Shown here: in pieces, positions 1 to 7,901 of the stretch
How the letters are laid out: each line of letters starts with the position of its first letter
Numbering within the stretch: the stretch's first letter is position 1
From: a virus
Reading direction: 5' to 3' (one strand)
Length of the DNA stretch: 31,083 bases
IMG/VR virus record: IMGVR_UViG_3300050015_000418
Location: 1-31,083 of that record
The notes under the pieces: generated by a model
Seen by the model: the letters and a program-made list of their open reading frames with translations, nothing else
Told to the model about the DNA's origin: nothing
Database searches by the model: none
Program-made: the position numbers and the translations under genes

Positions 1-1226
1 TTTAAATCATTGAGAAAAGTTACGCCCTCGCGGATCTTCTGCAATCCCCCGTATATAATCGTCATAGCTGCGAACCAGATAGGGACTCGTTCCATAGCTA
101 TTTTAAATTGTTGGAAGAATCCTAAGTCTTTATTTTTAGCCTGAACCATTGCATCGCTATGTTTATATAAGCTTCCATTTACCGCATCTAATTCACCTTT
201 GATTTTTCTGTTTTGAGTAGCATTTTCAGCTATTGTTGCTGTCCATTTACTAGTTGCTTTATCCAATGAAACTTCTCGAATTTCTAATCCTTGATATACT
301 TTGCTTAATTCTTGAGCAATAGTTTTTTCTGAAGTTAAACTTCCCACAAGATTAGGAGAAGTAGTTAAAATACTTCCCTTATAAGTAGAAGCGGTGGTAA
401 TAGGTGTATTATTTATTCCAATTTGTTGTTTTATTACTGTATCCGCTATTTGTTTTTGAACCTTTAAAATGTCACGTTTCATTTGTAATTGTTGAGTGTC
501 TCCAAGAGCAGTTTGTTTTTCACCTTCACTAACATTAATTTGAGAAGTATATATTTGTTTAATTATTGCCCCACTCTCTTGAAGTCTCATTTTCCAATGA
601 TCTGTAGCAATGGTATCTTGTTCACTCAAACCCAATAGGTTTTTCCTATATGTTGCTATATTTGCTAATTCTGTTTTAATTATTTTATAATTGTCTGCTT
701 GTTTAGCGGTAATATTTTCTATTATTTTCTCAGAGGCAACTGCACCATCTGTGCCATAAAGAACAGTGCTGTTATTAGTTTTTGTACCAGATGTTACTGC
801 CATAGAAGTACCTGACTTAGCATTTAATGTAGAAATTTTCATTATTTGATCGCCAATTGCTTTTTGTACTTCTACTTCTTTTTGAGCCAAATTAATGCTT
901 TGTTGTTTTGCTTTATTTGTAGTTTCAATATTTCTAGTAATAATAGAACCATCAGACATTTGTTGTTTGATGGCTTTAGTAGTAATTCCATTTAATTCTT
1001 GAGTTATTTTTACTTCTTCAGATAAAAGTTGATTAGACTTTTTAGTAATCTCAGATACTTTATCTAGATTTTTAATAAAGTAATTTAATGTATTAATGAT
1101 ATCTTTATCGACCTTTATTTCTAAAGGTTTAAGAATTGCCTGTAGTTCTTTTAATTGAGTTTCTATTGTTGTTTTAGAATTTTCATTTAGTCTTGCTTGA
1201 ATAAGCAAATTTATAATATTGGGCAT
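1..1226 (-). CDS. Tape measure protein, N-terminal part (runs off left edge)
   Basis: The frame is open from an ATG at 1226 to the window edge, giving the first 408 residues of a larger protein. The start follows a GGGGTGG ribosome-binding site. The visible part is rich in Lys, Gln, Glu and Thr, almost free of Cys and Pro, and looks largely helical and coiled coil. It ends in a more hydrophobic stretch (PIWFAAMTIIYGGL at about residues 383-396), as tape measure proteins do before their membrane-active middle. Tape measure proteins set tail length and are threaded through the tail tube. The position downstream of tail tube and chaperone-like genes on the same strand supports the call. No enzymatic domain is visible in this portion. 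Confidence 0.75.
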   Translation of the reverse strand, partial: MPNIINLLIQARLNENSKTTIETQLKELQAILKPLEIKVDKDIINTLNYFIKNLDKVSEITKKSNQLLSEEVKITQELNGITTKAIKQQMSDGSIITRNIETTNKAKQQSINLAQKEVEVQKAIGDQIMKISTLNAKSGTSMAVTSGTKTNNSTVLYGTDGAVASEKIIENITAKQADNYKIIKTELANIATYRKNLLGLSEQDTIATDHWKMRLQESGAIIKQIYTSQINVSEGEKQTALGDTQQLQMKRDILKVQKQIADTVIKQQIGINNTPITTASTYKGSILTTSPNLVGSLTSEKTIAQELSKVYQGLEIREVSLDKATSKWTATIAENATQNRKIKGELDAVNGSLYKHSDAMVQAKNKDLGFFQQFKIAMERVPIWFAAMTIIYGGLQKIREGVTFLNDL

Positions 1227-1248
1227 CTCACCACCCCTTCATTATTTG

Positions 1249-1734
1249 TTAACCTATAATTATACAATCGAAACCTTTGCTGTTTAAATATAAAAGCATA
1301 GATTGCATTATTTTTAGATTTTCTTTACTCATATTTTCCATCATATGAATACCCTTATATGAATATATTGGACTATTTTGACCATACTCTATATCATACG
1401 GTATCCATTCTGAAACATCGGTTTTACTTAAACTCATATGTTGATTCCACATAGAATCCGTTACTTCGTTTGCCTGTATCTCGCTTGTATCAAAGTAGAG
1501 TTCGACAGAATAATTATCTCCTATTTGTTTTACTTGACCAACCCTCAACGAATTAACCATTTGGTATGTACGCAAATATTCTTGTGGTGTATGTTCGTTA
1601 TACCAATTTTCCAATATAAAATCTGTGATTAATTTCTCAACTTCCTTGCCAATTTGTTGTAAAGAAATTTTTATACTTCTATTAATGTAAGCAAATAAAC
1701 TTTCATATGAATCAAAATTAGGCGTTTTAAACAC
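1249..1734 (-). CDS. HK97 gp10-like minor structural protein (tentative)
   Basis: About 161 residues, between the recombinase gene and the tape measure gene. The N-terminal third has a long helix followed by a YNEHTPQEYLRTYQMVNSL segment. This resembles the Y-x-P-x-x-Y-x-R-T-x-x-L-x-x-S pattern of HK97 gp10-like head-tail/tail-completion proteins. The start is unclear. The only canonical codon, GTG at 1734, lies inside its own Shine-Dalgarno sequence (TAGGAGGTG), and a TAG sits two codons upstream. At the normal 8-nt spacing the in-frame codon is ACG (1725). A terminator-like hairpin directly upstream implies its own promoter or read-through. The coding sequence is convincing; the function is weakly supported. 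Confidence 0.6.
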   Translation of the reverse strand: MFKTPNFDSYESLFAYINRSIKISLQQIGKEVEKLITDFILENWYNEHTPQEYLRTYQMVNSLRVGQVKQIGDNYSVELYFDTSEIQANEVTDSMWNQHMSLSKTDVSEWIPYDIEYGQNSPIYSYKGIHMMENMSKENLKIMQSMLLYLNSKGFDCIIIG

Positions 1735-1751
1735 CTCCTAAAATATCCAAT

Positions 1752-1777
1752 AAAAAAAGAGTAATTATAAATTACTC
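1752..1777 (-). terminator. Rho-independent terminator after the tail-module recombinase
   Basis: An 8-bp stem GAGTAATT/AATTACTC with a 3-nt loop is followed, in minus-strand sense, by seven T residues and ATTGG. It would end transcription coming from the recombinase gene. Confidence 0.7.
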
Positions 1778-1784
1778 CTTAAAT

Positions 1785-1866
1785 CCATACTACCACATAT
1801 AGTATACAATAAAATATACGCCACAACATATGGTGTATTAATACCCAATAAAATCTGTTTTTTATT
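1785..1866 (-). other. Palindrome-rich segment next to recombinase gene, candidate recombination site
   Basis: This gap holds GTATTAATAC (a perfect 10-bp palindrome at 1835-1844), a GTATA-N8-TATAC inverted pair around 1802-1819, and two related ATATGT...GG...GTAT motifs in direct orientation. It ends in an AATAAAA-N6-TTTTATT hairpin (1847-1866) that overlaps the recombinase stop codon. Tyrosine recombinases often act on short inverted core sites near their own gene. That this is such a site is inference only; the last hairpin may simply be a terminator. Confidence 0.3.
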
Positions 1867-2876
1867 TAAAATCCAAACATTTTATCTATATCTTCTTCAG
1901 TATGGTCTTTCGAATAGTCCTGGGTCGTTTTTGGGTCACTGTGATGGACAAATTTCTGCACTTCTTCTAATGTGAATTTTTTAGGCAATCCAGTTTTAGG
2001 ATCAATTATTCTAGGATCTTCACCCATTAGCAAACACTCAATTCTTGAATGGCGAAGACTGTGCGGGAAAAACTCAATTTGTTTTCCTTCAATTTCACTA
2101 AATATTTTTGACATATAAACTACATGATCATATAAATTTTCATAAGATGCGGATCTTTTATTTTCGCCCTTACCTATTACCCATAAACAATTTATATCAT
2201 CATTTCCACGTTCTAACATATATTTTCTAATTAATTCTTTAGTGTCATTTAGATAAACTAACGGAAATGGTTTGCCTCTTTTCCCAATAACTATATTAGT
2301 TTTATTATTATTTTCATTTAATAAATTCTGTTTATTAATCTCAAATACTTCTCTTCTGCGACCACCACTATCAAAAAAAACCATTAGTAAAACAGCATGA
2401 TATAATTTATTTCTTTTTAAAAGTTCATCTTTTAATTTAATAATTTGATTATAAGTTAAAAAGAAATTATCCTCATCTGTTCTAACCGCCTCTTTGGGTA
2501 ATCCATGTACTTTTTTAGCAATATTGTTATTATATTCATAGCAATCATCATCTTCAATATATGTCAATAAAGAACGTATCGCACTCATTAAACCATTTGT
2601 TCTTGCATTACTTAATTTAAGAGTATCACTAAACCAAATACTTAAACTGCGAAAATCTTTTTTATTAAGTTCTAATAAACTTCTATTATCTAAATGTCTA
2701 TATATGTAAATTAATATAATTCTTAAATCATTAGCATATTGTTTAATTGTACTGGGTTTCTTTTTTCTTTGAGTATATTCCTCAAGATAATCTTTTACTA
2801 TTGCAATATTTATAGGATTAACTTGAGCATAATCTTCTTCTGTATAAGTCCTGTTATATACTCTGCCTCTTGCCAA
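1866..2876 (-). CDS. Tyrosine recombinase/integrase inside the tail module
   Basis: A site-specific recombinase of about 336 residues. Counting from a possible TTG at 2888, an N-terminal SAM-like core-binding domain lies at about residues 25-115. The catalytic domain carries box I SGGRRRE (Arg near 177), Lys in GKRGKP near 203, HSLRH (His276, Arg279), His315/316 in FVHHS and the nucleophile Tyr325 in TTQDY. The full R-K-H-R-H-Y set is therefore present. I prefer the TTG at 2876 because GGTGA lies 5 nt before it, while nothing precedes 2888. It follows the 184-aa chaperone-like gene closely and ends in terminator-like hairpins. An integrase-type gene between tail genes is unusual, since such genes normally sit at a lysogeny locus. 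It could integrate the phage, mobilise this cassette or rearrange tail genes. Confidence 0.88.
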   Translation of the reverse strand: MARGRVYNRTYTEEDYAQVNPINIAIVKDYLEEYTQRKKKPSTIKQYANDLRIILIYIYRHLDNRSLLELNKKDFRSLSIWFSDTLKLSNARTNGLMSAIRSLLTYIEDDDCYEYNNNIAKKVHGLPKEAVRTDEDNFFLTYNQIIKLKDELLKRNKLYHAVLLMVFFDSGGRRREVFEINKQNLLNENNNKTNIVIGKRGKPFPLVYLNDTKELIRKYMLERGNDDINCLWVIGKGENKRSASYENLYDHVVYMSKIFSEIEGKQIEFFPHSLRHSRIECLLMGEDPRIIDPKTGLPKKFTLEEVQKFVHHSDPKTTQDYSKDHTEEDIDKMFGF

Positions 2877-2904
2877 ATGTTTCACCAACTATCGTTTAAA
2901 ATTA

Positions 2905-3459
2905 TTACTTATTTTGTTTCAAAATATCCTTAAATGCTTCAATATTTTCTAACCCCTTGAGTTTCTCAGCAAAACCTTCAATATCAAAAGAATTGAACTT
3001 ATCCAATAAAGTCTTAATTACATTTGTAAAAGATTGTTCTCTCTTCATAATATGAAATTGCTCGTTCAATACTTCGTCCAACATTTCTTCAAGAAAATAT
3101 AATTCATCAGAAGGAATTGTATTTTTAATCATTGTCAATAAACCACTCTTTTTTAGCAAATCATATGTACCTGTATAATCATTCTCTAAAAGAACCAAAT
3201 CCGTGTAATTTTTTGCTAAATAATAATCAAATAAGAATTCCATAAATACAGGTTTGTATGTTTTAATTCCATTTTCTTCTATGAAACTTCCAGCAACAAT
3301 AGTGTCAATCATTACGGCTTTATCAGTAATAGGGAGGTACTGTTTTACTAGAATTATTTTTTCATTAAATGAAATTTCATCTGTATATCCTTGTTCTTGA
3401 TCATTTAAATAATCTTTAATAAAATCTAATCCTGAATCTTTTTTCTTTCTTCCTGCCAT
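2905..3459 (-). CDS. Tail assembly chaperone-like protein
   Basis: A protein of 184 residues starting at ATG after GGAGAG. It begins MAGRKKK and is mostly helical, with a ...YLP...IV...ENGIKTYKP...YYLAKNYTDL...YDLLKKSGL...IP pattern. I associate this pattern with proteins encoded between tail tube and tape measure in Firmicutes phages. Such proteins usually help the tape measure fold during tail assembly. Two strong terminators lie upstream, so it probably has its own promoter. Two TTGACA boxes occur at about 3504-3533, but neither has a good -10 partner. It is paired with the downstream recombinase gene (28-nt gap), and the two form a cassette bounded by ACCCAATAAAA repeats. The family assignment is from pattern memory and is moderate. 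Confidence 0.6.
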   Translation of the reverse strand: MAGRKKKDSGLDFIKDYLNDQEQGYTDEISFNEKIILVKQYLPITDKAVMIDTIVAGSFIEENGIKTYKPVFMEFLFDYYLAKNYTDLVLLENDYTGTYDLLKKSGLLTMIKNTIPSDELYFLEEMLDEVLNEQFHIMKREQSFTNVIKTLLDKFNSFDIEGFAEKLKGLENIEAFKDILKQNK

Positions 3460-3552
3460 TTAAAAATACACTCTCCTTCTTTTTCTTAAAATTTTGTAAA
3501 TTGTCAAAATCTAAATTCCTTTATTGTCAAGGATTATTTGATATCATAAACC

Positions 3553-3574
3553 CAATAAAAACTCGCTTTTATTG
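3553..3574 (-). terminator. AT-rich hairpin CAATAAAA-N6-TTTTATTG
   Basis: A perfect 8-bp inverted repeat (3553-3560 and 3567-3574) with a 6-nt loop, followed in minus sense by GGG. The same AATAAAA-N6-TTTTATTGGG arrangement occurs at 1844-1866. It could be a weak bidirectional terminator or a protein-binding site. Confidence 0.35.
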
Positions 3575-3587
3575 CCTAGAAATACTT

Positions 3588-3630
3588 AAAAAAATAAGGA
3601 TTTTAAATCTAGCTAACATTTAAAATCCTT
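3588..3630 (-). terminator. Strong rho-independent terminator
   Basis: A perfect 13-bp stem AAGGATTTTAAAT/ATTTAAAATCCTT (3596-3608 and 3618-3630) with a 9-nt loop is followed in minus sense by A and then seven T. It separates the tail tube transcript from the chaperone-recombinase cassette. Confidence 0.85.
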
Positions 3631-3661
3631 CCATAAAATTTATTTCCTGAAAATAATAATA

Positions 3662-3694
3662 AAGAAGAGGGGATTTTTCTAATCCCCTCTTCTT
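3662..3694 (-). terminator. Second hairpin terminator, 14-bp stem
   Basis: A perfect 14-bp stem AAGAAGAGGGGATT/AATCCCCTCTTCTT (3662-3675 and 3681-3694) with a TTTCT loop is followed in minus sense by TTTATTATTATTTTC. With the terminator at 3588-3630 it forms a double terminator. Confidence 0.75.
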
Positions 3695-3739
3695 ATTATT
3701 AAATAAGTTGTACACGCCTATTTAATAATTATCCGAAAA

Positions 3740-3928
3740 TTACATAGCAAATGGCTTTTTGGTAATAGGAGAATAGATATCTACTAATTTTATAGTTTTA
3801 CCTATGATGCTATTATCTAAAAACCCTTTTACAATAGGAATTTGATAAATTATTTTATCTTTATCTTCTACTTCTAAAGTGTCATAATCATATTTTCCTT
3901 CATAAATTTTTAATACCTTATAGTCCAT
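3740..3928 (-). CDS. Small tail-module protein, unknown function
   Basis: A protein of 62 residues starting MDYKVLKIYEGKYDYD. The ATG at 3928 lies 9 nt after AAGGAG; a TTG at 3937 is too close to that site to be the start. The protein looks like beta strands of a small acidic-basic fold, with no Cys, signal or membrane segment. It sits 32 nt after the tail tube gene and just before the double terminator, so it is the last gene of the head-tail transcript. Small genes in this position can be tail tube partners or chaperones, but I do not recognise the family. Confidence 0.6.
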   Translation of the reverse strand: MDYKVLKIYEGKYDYDTLEVEDKDKIIYQIPIVKGFLDNSIIGKTIKLVDIYSPITKKPFAM

Positions 3929-3969
3929 CGCATTCAACTCCTTAGAGAAAAGAAACTTATCTCTTCTAT

Positions 3970-4782
3970 TTAAATTAAATTATTAGCATATTGAGACATA
4001 GTAACCATTTTGTCTGTGGAAGTTTCTTTAAGGATGTCGAGGTTCATATCAAAAGCTGACGGATCACCATCTGCTTTAAACTCAAACTTAAAGTTTGATT
4101 GTACTTTCGCATTATTTATTACTAATTGGAAGGATTCATCTTTCAAAGTTCTGGCGTTACGAATACTAGTATCGCCAACTATGCGATAAGATCCAGGAAA
4201 ATTACTAGAAGTAATTAAATATGTTTGAACTCCAGTTTGACTAACACTATAATATGCTACTAATTTTTTCGATGCCCATGCTATATTAGTTAAAATTTTT
4301 CCAGATAAAGTCCCTGCTACTAAAGGTGTTCCACCATCATCTGTAACTTCATAAACTAAAATATCTGATGCCACTTCATTAGGAGTAAATGCTAAAGTAA
4401 TTGCTCCTGCACCAGTAGCCGTTAATGGATATAGCGCACCTTTATCTATCATCTTTTGAACATCACTTGAATCTATCATCCAGTCTGTATCTTGACGCAT
4501 ATAAATTTTTTGTGTTCCTGTAGTAACTATATTACCAGAGAGTAATTGGAAAGATTTTGGACTCATAAGAGCATCGGTCACTGCCATTGAAATTTCTTTA
4601 TCAAAATCCCATATTAGAAGTTTTGGATTTCCTTTCCCACCACGCGCAAATACCTGAGAAGCTTTAACATCCATTGTTGAAACTTTTAAAGTATCACAAA
4701 ACAAAACAGGTTTATTTGTTACTGTATCATAGAATGTGACATCGAGAACTTCCTTAACTCCAAATTTATCGCTACCTGCCAT
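3970..4782 (-). CDS. Tail tube (major tail) protein
   Basis: A protein of 270 residues starting MAGSDKFGVKEVLDVTFYD at an ATG after AAGGAGG. The N-terminal ~100 residues (LDVTFYD...KPVLFCDTLKVSTMDV...FARGGKGNPKLLIWDFDKEIS...LMSPKSFQLLSG) match the pattern of tube proteins of Firmicutes phages. The C-terminal part (SYRIVGDTSIRN...FQLVINNAKVQSNFKFEFKADGDPSAFDMNLDIL) also looks like the second half of a tube fold. Residues ~125-200 are a Gly/Thr/Val-rich stretch that may be an inserted surface domain. The gene follows the tail terminator and a chaperone-like gene and precedes the tape measure region. With no sheath gene seen, it would form the tube of a non-contractile tail. The call rests on pattern and position. 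Confidence 0.65.
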   Translation of the reverse strand: MAGSDKFGVKEVLDVTFYDTVTNKPVLFCDTLKVSTMDVKASQVFARGGKGNPKLLIWDFDKEISMAVTDALMSPKSFQLLSGNIVTTGTQKIYMRQDTDWMIDSSDVQKMIDKGALYPLTATGAGAITLAFTPNEVASDILVYEVTDDGGTPLVAGTLSGKILTNIAWASKKLVAYYSVSQTGVQTYLITSSNFPGSYRIVGDTSIRNARTLKDESFQLVINNAKVQSNFKFEFKADGDPSAFDMNLDILKETSTDKMVTMSQYANNLI

Positions 4783-4818
4783 ATTAGAATTCCTCCTTAT
4801 TTAAATTATATTATTTTG

Positions 4819-5535
4819 TTATTTTATTTTAGACATCCAATGTTTTAAATCAACATCTTCTGCCTTTGCTCCAGCTAGTAAACTTCGTATAGAAATATCA
4901 TAATCCTCAAGCATTTTCATTCTATTGAATTGATTATTAAATTGATAAAAATTTAAATCCCAAACATTTAAAAGATTAATATTATTACCATTAGCAGATA
5001 ATATAGAAACTAAATCAGCAAAAGTTAATGGTTCTCCATCTGAATCGTTTTTTTTTGCCTTTTCAAGCAATTTTCTTGCTTCTGCTCTTTTTCTTAATAA
5101 TTCAGCAGTTCTGGCATCAGCAGGATTTTCACCATCTTTTTCTTCATCAGTTTTAAAACAATTTTGTAATTTAATAATCTTACAAATCTCATCCCAATTA
5201 TCCCTGTCAATTTTTTTATCATCTAATAAAATAGTGTTTTTATCAACATATGTTATTTCAACATTTAATAATTTTTCAATCGAATTCAAAAGTCCTTCTA
5301 GTAATTCTTTTTCTCCTGAATTAATTAATAGATCAAAAACATTAATATCTTTAAATTCATCTGATATTTCACCTTGAATAATATCTCCAATACTCAAAAC
5401 AAAAATATTCAACATCTGTTGATATTTCATATATCCTAAAGCAATTATATCTTTTAATATGAATGGTTTTATTTCAATTCCATCCACAAAAAAAGAACCT
5501 CCACTAAGAAGTTTTAACTCATCATCAATATCCAT
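4819..5535 (-). CDS. Tail-module protein, possible assembly chaperone
   Basis: A protein of 238 residues. Its ATG (5535) overlaps the stop of the tail terminator gene by one base (ATAATGG), and it has only a weak ribosome-binding site, so translation is probably coupled. The N-terminal part reads like a chaperone-type domain (FFVDGIEIKPFILKDIIALGYMKY). A charged Ala/Glu/Lys helix spans ~140-165. The C-terminal motif NVWDLNFYQFNNQF...MLEDYDISIRSLLAGA...DLKHWMSKI recurs, as I recall, in Firmicutes phage proteins encoded beside tail tubes. No enzymatic residues are visible. The location between tail terminator and tail tube fits an assembly role; the exact one is unknown. Confidence 0.55.
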   Translation of the reverse strand: MDIDDELKLLSGGSFFVDGIEIKPFILKDIIALGYMKYQQMLNIFVLSIGDIIQGEISDEFKDINVFDLLINSGEKELLEGLLNSIEKLLNVEITYVDKNTILLDDKKIDRDNWDEICKIIKLQNCFKTDEEKDGENPADARTAELLRKRAEARKLLEKAKKNDSDGEPLTFADLVSILSANGNNINLLNVWDLNFYQFNNQFNRMKMLEDYDISIRSLLAGAKAEDVDLKHWMSKIK

Positions 5536-6017
5536 TATATCAACATCATTTCCGCTCTAATACGAAATGTAATAAATTTACTTTCATTAAATGATAATTG
5601 ATGCCAAGTTTTAAAATTTAACCTTCCAAGTGTACTAATATTAATTCCATCAAAAGTATTAATTAATTCTTTCATAATTTCATAGGGTCTTAATTTAGGT
5701 TCTCCGTCAATAGTAATTAAAAATAAACTCTTGGCAATTACTATATCTAAAAATACATCATTAATACTTATGTCTGCACCTTTAAAATTTCCCGTATAAA
5801 CCCAAACTCTTAATTGTACACAATCTTCAACAATTGTTTCATCATCAGAAGAATAAGGGAATAAGGAAGTTCTTAATAAACTACTTGCAGGTAAAACTAA
5901 ATCAGTTTGTGCCAAAGGAGTAGACTCATTGTAATTAATCAATTTACATAAATTTTGCTGTTTCATAATTTCTTGTAGGATAATAATTAAATTATCCGAA
6001 AGCAATTCTAATTTCAT
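5535..6017 (-). CDS. Tail terminator / head-tail joining protein
   Basis: A protein of 160 residues with an ATG seven bases after AAAGGAGG. Helix-strand alternation, the stretch VQLRVWVYTGNFKGADISINDVFLDIVIAKSLF and the GRLNFKTWHQLSFNESKF segment suit the small alpha/beta fold of tail terminators, which cap the tail tube and join it to the head. It lies directly before the tail-module genes and after the connector genes, the usual order. The family was not identified by a specific motif, so the call is largely positional. Confidence 0.5.
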   Translation of the reverse strand: MKLELLSDNLIIILQEIMKQQNLCKLINYNESTPLAQTDLVLPASSLLRTSLFPYSSDDETIVEDCVQLRVWVYTGNFKGADISINDVFLDIVIAKSLFLITIDGEPKLRPYEIMKELINTFDGINISTLGRLNFKTWHQLSFNESKFITFRIRAEMMLI

Positions 6018-6029
6018 GATCTACCTCCT

Positions 6030-7214
6030 TTACCACATTCCTTTACATGTTATTGTTTTAGTTTCACTTATTACACCACTTAAAGTAAATTGTGCGTTCA
6101 AAACTACAGTACCGCTTGCAATATTTTTTAAGACACAAGTTGTGCCATTTTGACTTACAATACTTCCGTAATTGCTGCCAATTGTGATACTCCAAGTTAC
6201 AGATTTATTCTCAACATTCCCATTATTAGTAACTATAGCAGTATAAGTTTCATTAGCACCATATAATATATCTTCATTGCCAGAAATAACTATTAAATAA
6301 TTATCTACAATCACAGTATTTACAACAGTAATATTAATACTATTGTTTACCCCATTTGAAGTAGCGGTAATAATCGAACCTCCTAATGCTATAGGAGTTA
6401 CAACCCCTAATGAATTAACTGTAACTTTTAATGGATTGCTACTACTATAAACAACAATAGGATTGATTAAAATATTATTCCCACATTTAACTTCTACGTT
6501 TAATTGTAGGGTTTTGGTTATATCTAAAGAAGCTGTCAATCCATTTAAAATTGTTAATCCATATGATATATCACTATAATTCGCAATTTGTAATTCTGTA
6601 TTATCATTGATATTTATAATATCTTCCTCTACAATTAATTCAACTAGTCCTGGCATAGTAGATTTATCAGTAGAAATAATTTTAAATGCCCCATCATTAA
6701 ATATAAATCTTTTATCCCTTATTAATTTATCAGTATTATCATCCAATGAAAGCAGAATACCAAATTTATTAGCAGGCAATATTATATATTGGTTAGTTGT
6801 TATATCACCTTGTCTATTAGATATAATACAATTATATTCATTTAATTGTGTTCCATCTAACCACCTTAAAGACTGAGTGCATTTAAGCATTCTTCCAAAT
6901 AAATATGCTTGAGTTGTATCTATTTTACTGGCAACTATATAATAATTATTATCATAATAAACTAATGAACCTCTTTTAATATTGCTATCTAGAGAACAAA
7001 AAGTCTTTTTATCTTCTTTGTCAAGATTCAATAAACTAATATGATTTTGAATCACAACTTGTTCAATTGCGCCATCAATAATTACCGAAAATCCTTCTGT
7101 TGATTCATATCTTTGTTTATCAAATCTATTAATTGCTAAAGAAATAGTAAGACTTTTTTCATAATTACTACCAAATAATGTATTATCTGTCATCCAATTA
7201 TTGTGTAAATCCAT
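6030..7214 (-). CDS. Head-closure-like protein with C-terminal Ig-like domains
   Basis: A protein of 394 residues with a TTAGGTGA ribosome-binding site. Residues 1-~210 form a beta-rich domain that begins MDLHNNWMTDNTLFGSNY and contains SLVYYDNNYYIVASKID, reminiscent of small head-closure/stopper proteins. Residues ~215-300 look like a bacterial Ig-like (Big_2) domain (SLDITKTLQLNV, a ...YSSSNPLKVTV core, SLGVVTPIALGGSIITATSNG). Residues ~305-394 look like a second Ig-like domain (VTWSI...GSIVSQNGTTCVLKNIASGTVVLNA). Ig-like domains on phage structural proteins often decorate the virion and bind surface carbohydrates. A fusion to a connector-position protein is less usual than a fusion to capsid or tail tube. 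The Ig part is fairly clear; the N-terminal role is inferred from position. Confidence 0.6.
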   Translation of the reverse strand: MDLHNNWMTDNTLFGSNYEKSLTISLAINRFDKQRYESTEGFSVIIDGAIEQVVIQNHISLLNLDKEDKKTFCSLDSNIKRGSLVYYDNNYYIVASKIDTTQAYLFGRMLKCTQSLRWLDGTQLNEYNCIISNRQGDITTNQYIILPANKFGILLSLDDNTDKLIRDKRFIFNDGAFKIISTDKSTMPGLVELIVEEDIININDNTELQIANYSDISYGLTILNGLTASLDITKTLQLNVEVKCGNNILINPIVVYSSSNPLKVTVNSLGVVTPIALGGSIITATSNGVNNSINITVVNTVIVDNYLIVISGNEDILYGANETYTAIVTNNGNVENKSVTWSITIGSNYGSIVSQNGTTCVLKNIASGTVVLNAQFTLSGVISETKTITCKGMW

Positions 7215-7222
7215 TTAATCAC

Positions 7223-7456
7223 CTAATTATCTATATCTTTATTAGATATTATAATTTCAGATACCATAGAAGGAAGCCTTCTTATATAATTACCCGTATC
7301 TAGAATTGATTTTCTTAATTCTGGATAATTATTTAAATCTACTAAAAAAGTTTCCTCTATTAATTTCATTATCAACATTACTCTTTTATATTCTTTTTCT
7401 GCCCAAGTTTTTATTTCCATTTCCCCTAAACTATTTTTAATTAAAATATTTTTCAT
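7223..7456 (-). CDS. Small connector-region protein
   Basis: A protein of 77 residues, predicted mainly helical (KEYKRVMLIMKLIEETFLVDL), with no Cys or membrane segment. It lies 8 nt upstream of the Ig-domain protein gene and 11 nt after the next gene, clearly within the head-tail operon. I do not recognise the family; a head-tail joining or chaperone role is only positional. Confidence 0.5.
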   Translation of the reverse strand: MKNILIKNSLGEMEIKTWAEKEYKRVMLIMKLIEETFLVDLNNYPELRKSILDTGNYIRRLPSMVSEIIISNKDIDN

Positions 7457-7467
7457 ATCATCAACCC

Positions 7468-7890
7468 TTAATATTTATAATCGAAGAATTGTTGTTTAAA
7501 ATCATTAATTTCTTCCATTAATAATCTTTTGCTATTTTGTATACCATCTAAATTTCTTTTTTTATCAGGCAAAGAATTAAAGTCTTTTGTTGAAATAAGA
7601 TCTCTGAGCGAAACCCAATATTTTTCCTGTCTGCTTAGATGTTCATATAGCATATACATAGAAATTAATTCAATTTCATCTTGATTAAGGGTATCGTTAA
7701 AATATCCATCATATCCATCATATAAAATAGGATCTGATAAAATAAAAACAATAGAATGAATAATGTTTTTATAACTTTTTGATAAAGCAGATTTTAAATA
7801 TTGAAAAATCAAATATTCTTTTCCCGTTAAATCTTCATCAACTCTTGCAATAAAAGAATTATATACCTCCTGTAGGGGAGTACCATTCAA
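7468..7890 (-). CDS. Head-tail connector/adaptor protein (positional)
   Basis: A protein of 140 residues starting at TTG (7890), 7 nt after TAGGGGG. It opens MNGTPLQEVYNSFIARVDEDLTG and is nearly all helical. A central hydrophobic segment and an acidic stretch (LNQDEIELISMYMLYEHLSRQEKYW) recall helical adaptor proteins that sit under the portal. The gene is third after the major capsid gene, where adaptor genes are common. No diagnostic motif is visible. Confidence 0.5.
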   Translation of the reverse strand: MNGTPLQEVYNSFIARVDEDLTGKEYLIFQYLKSALSKSYKNIIHSIVFILSDPILYDGYDGYFNDTLNQDEIELISMYMLYEHLSRQEKYWVSLRDLISTKDFNSLPDKKRNLDGIQNSKRLLMEEINDFKQQFFDYKY

Positions 7891-7901
7891 GTTAATTCCC
7901 C

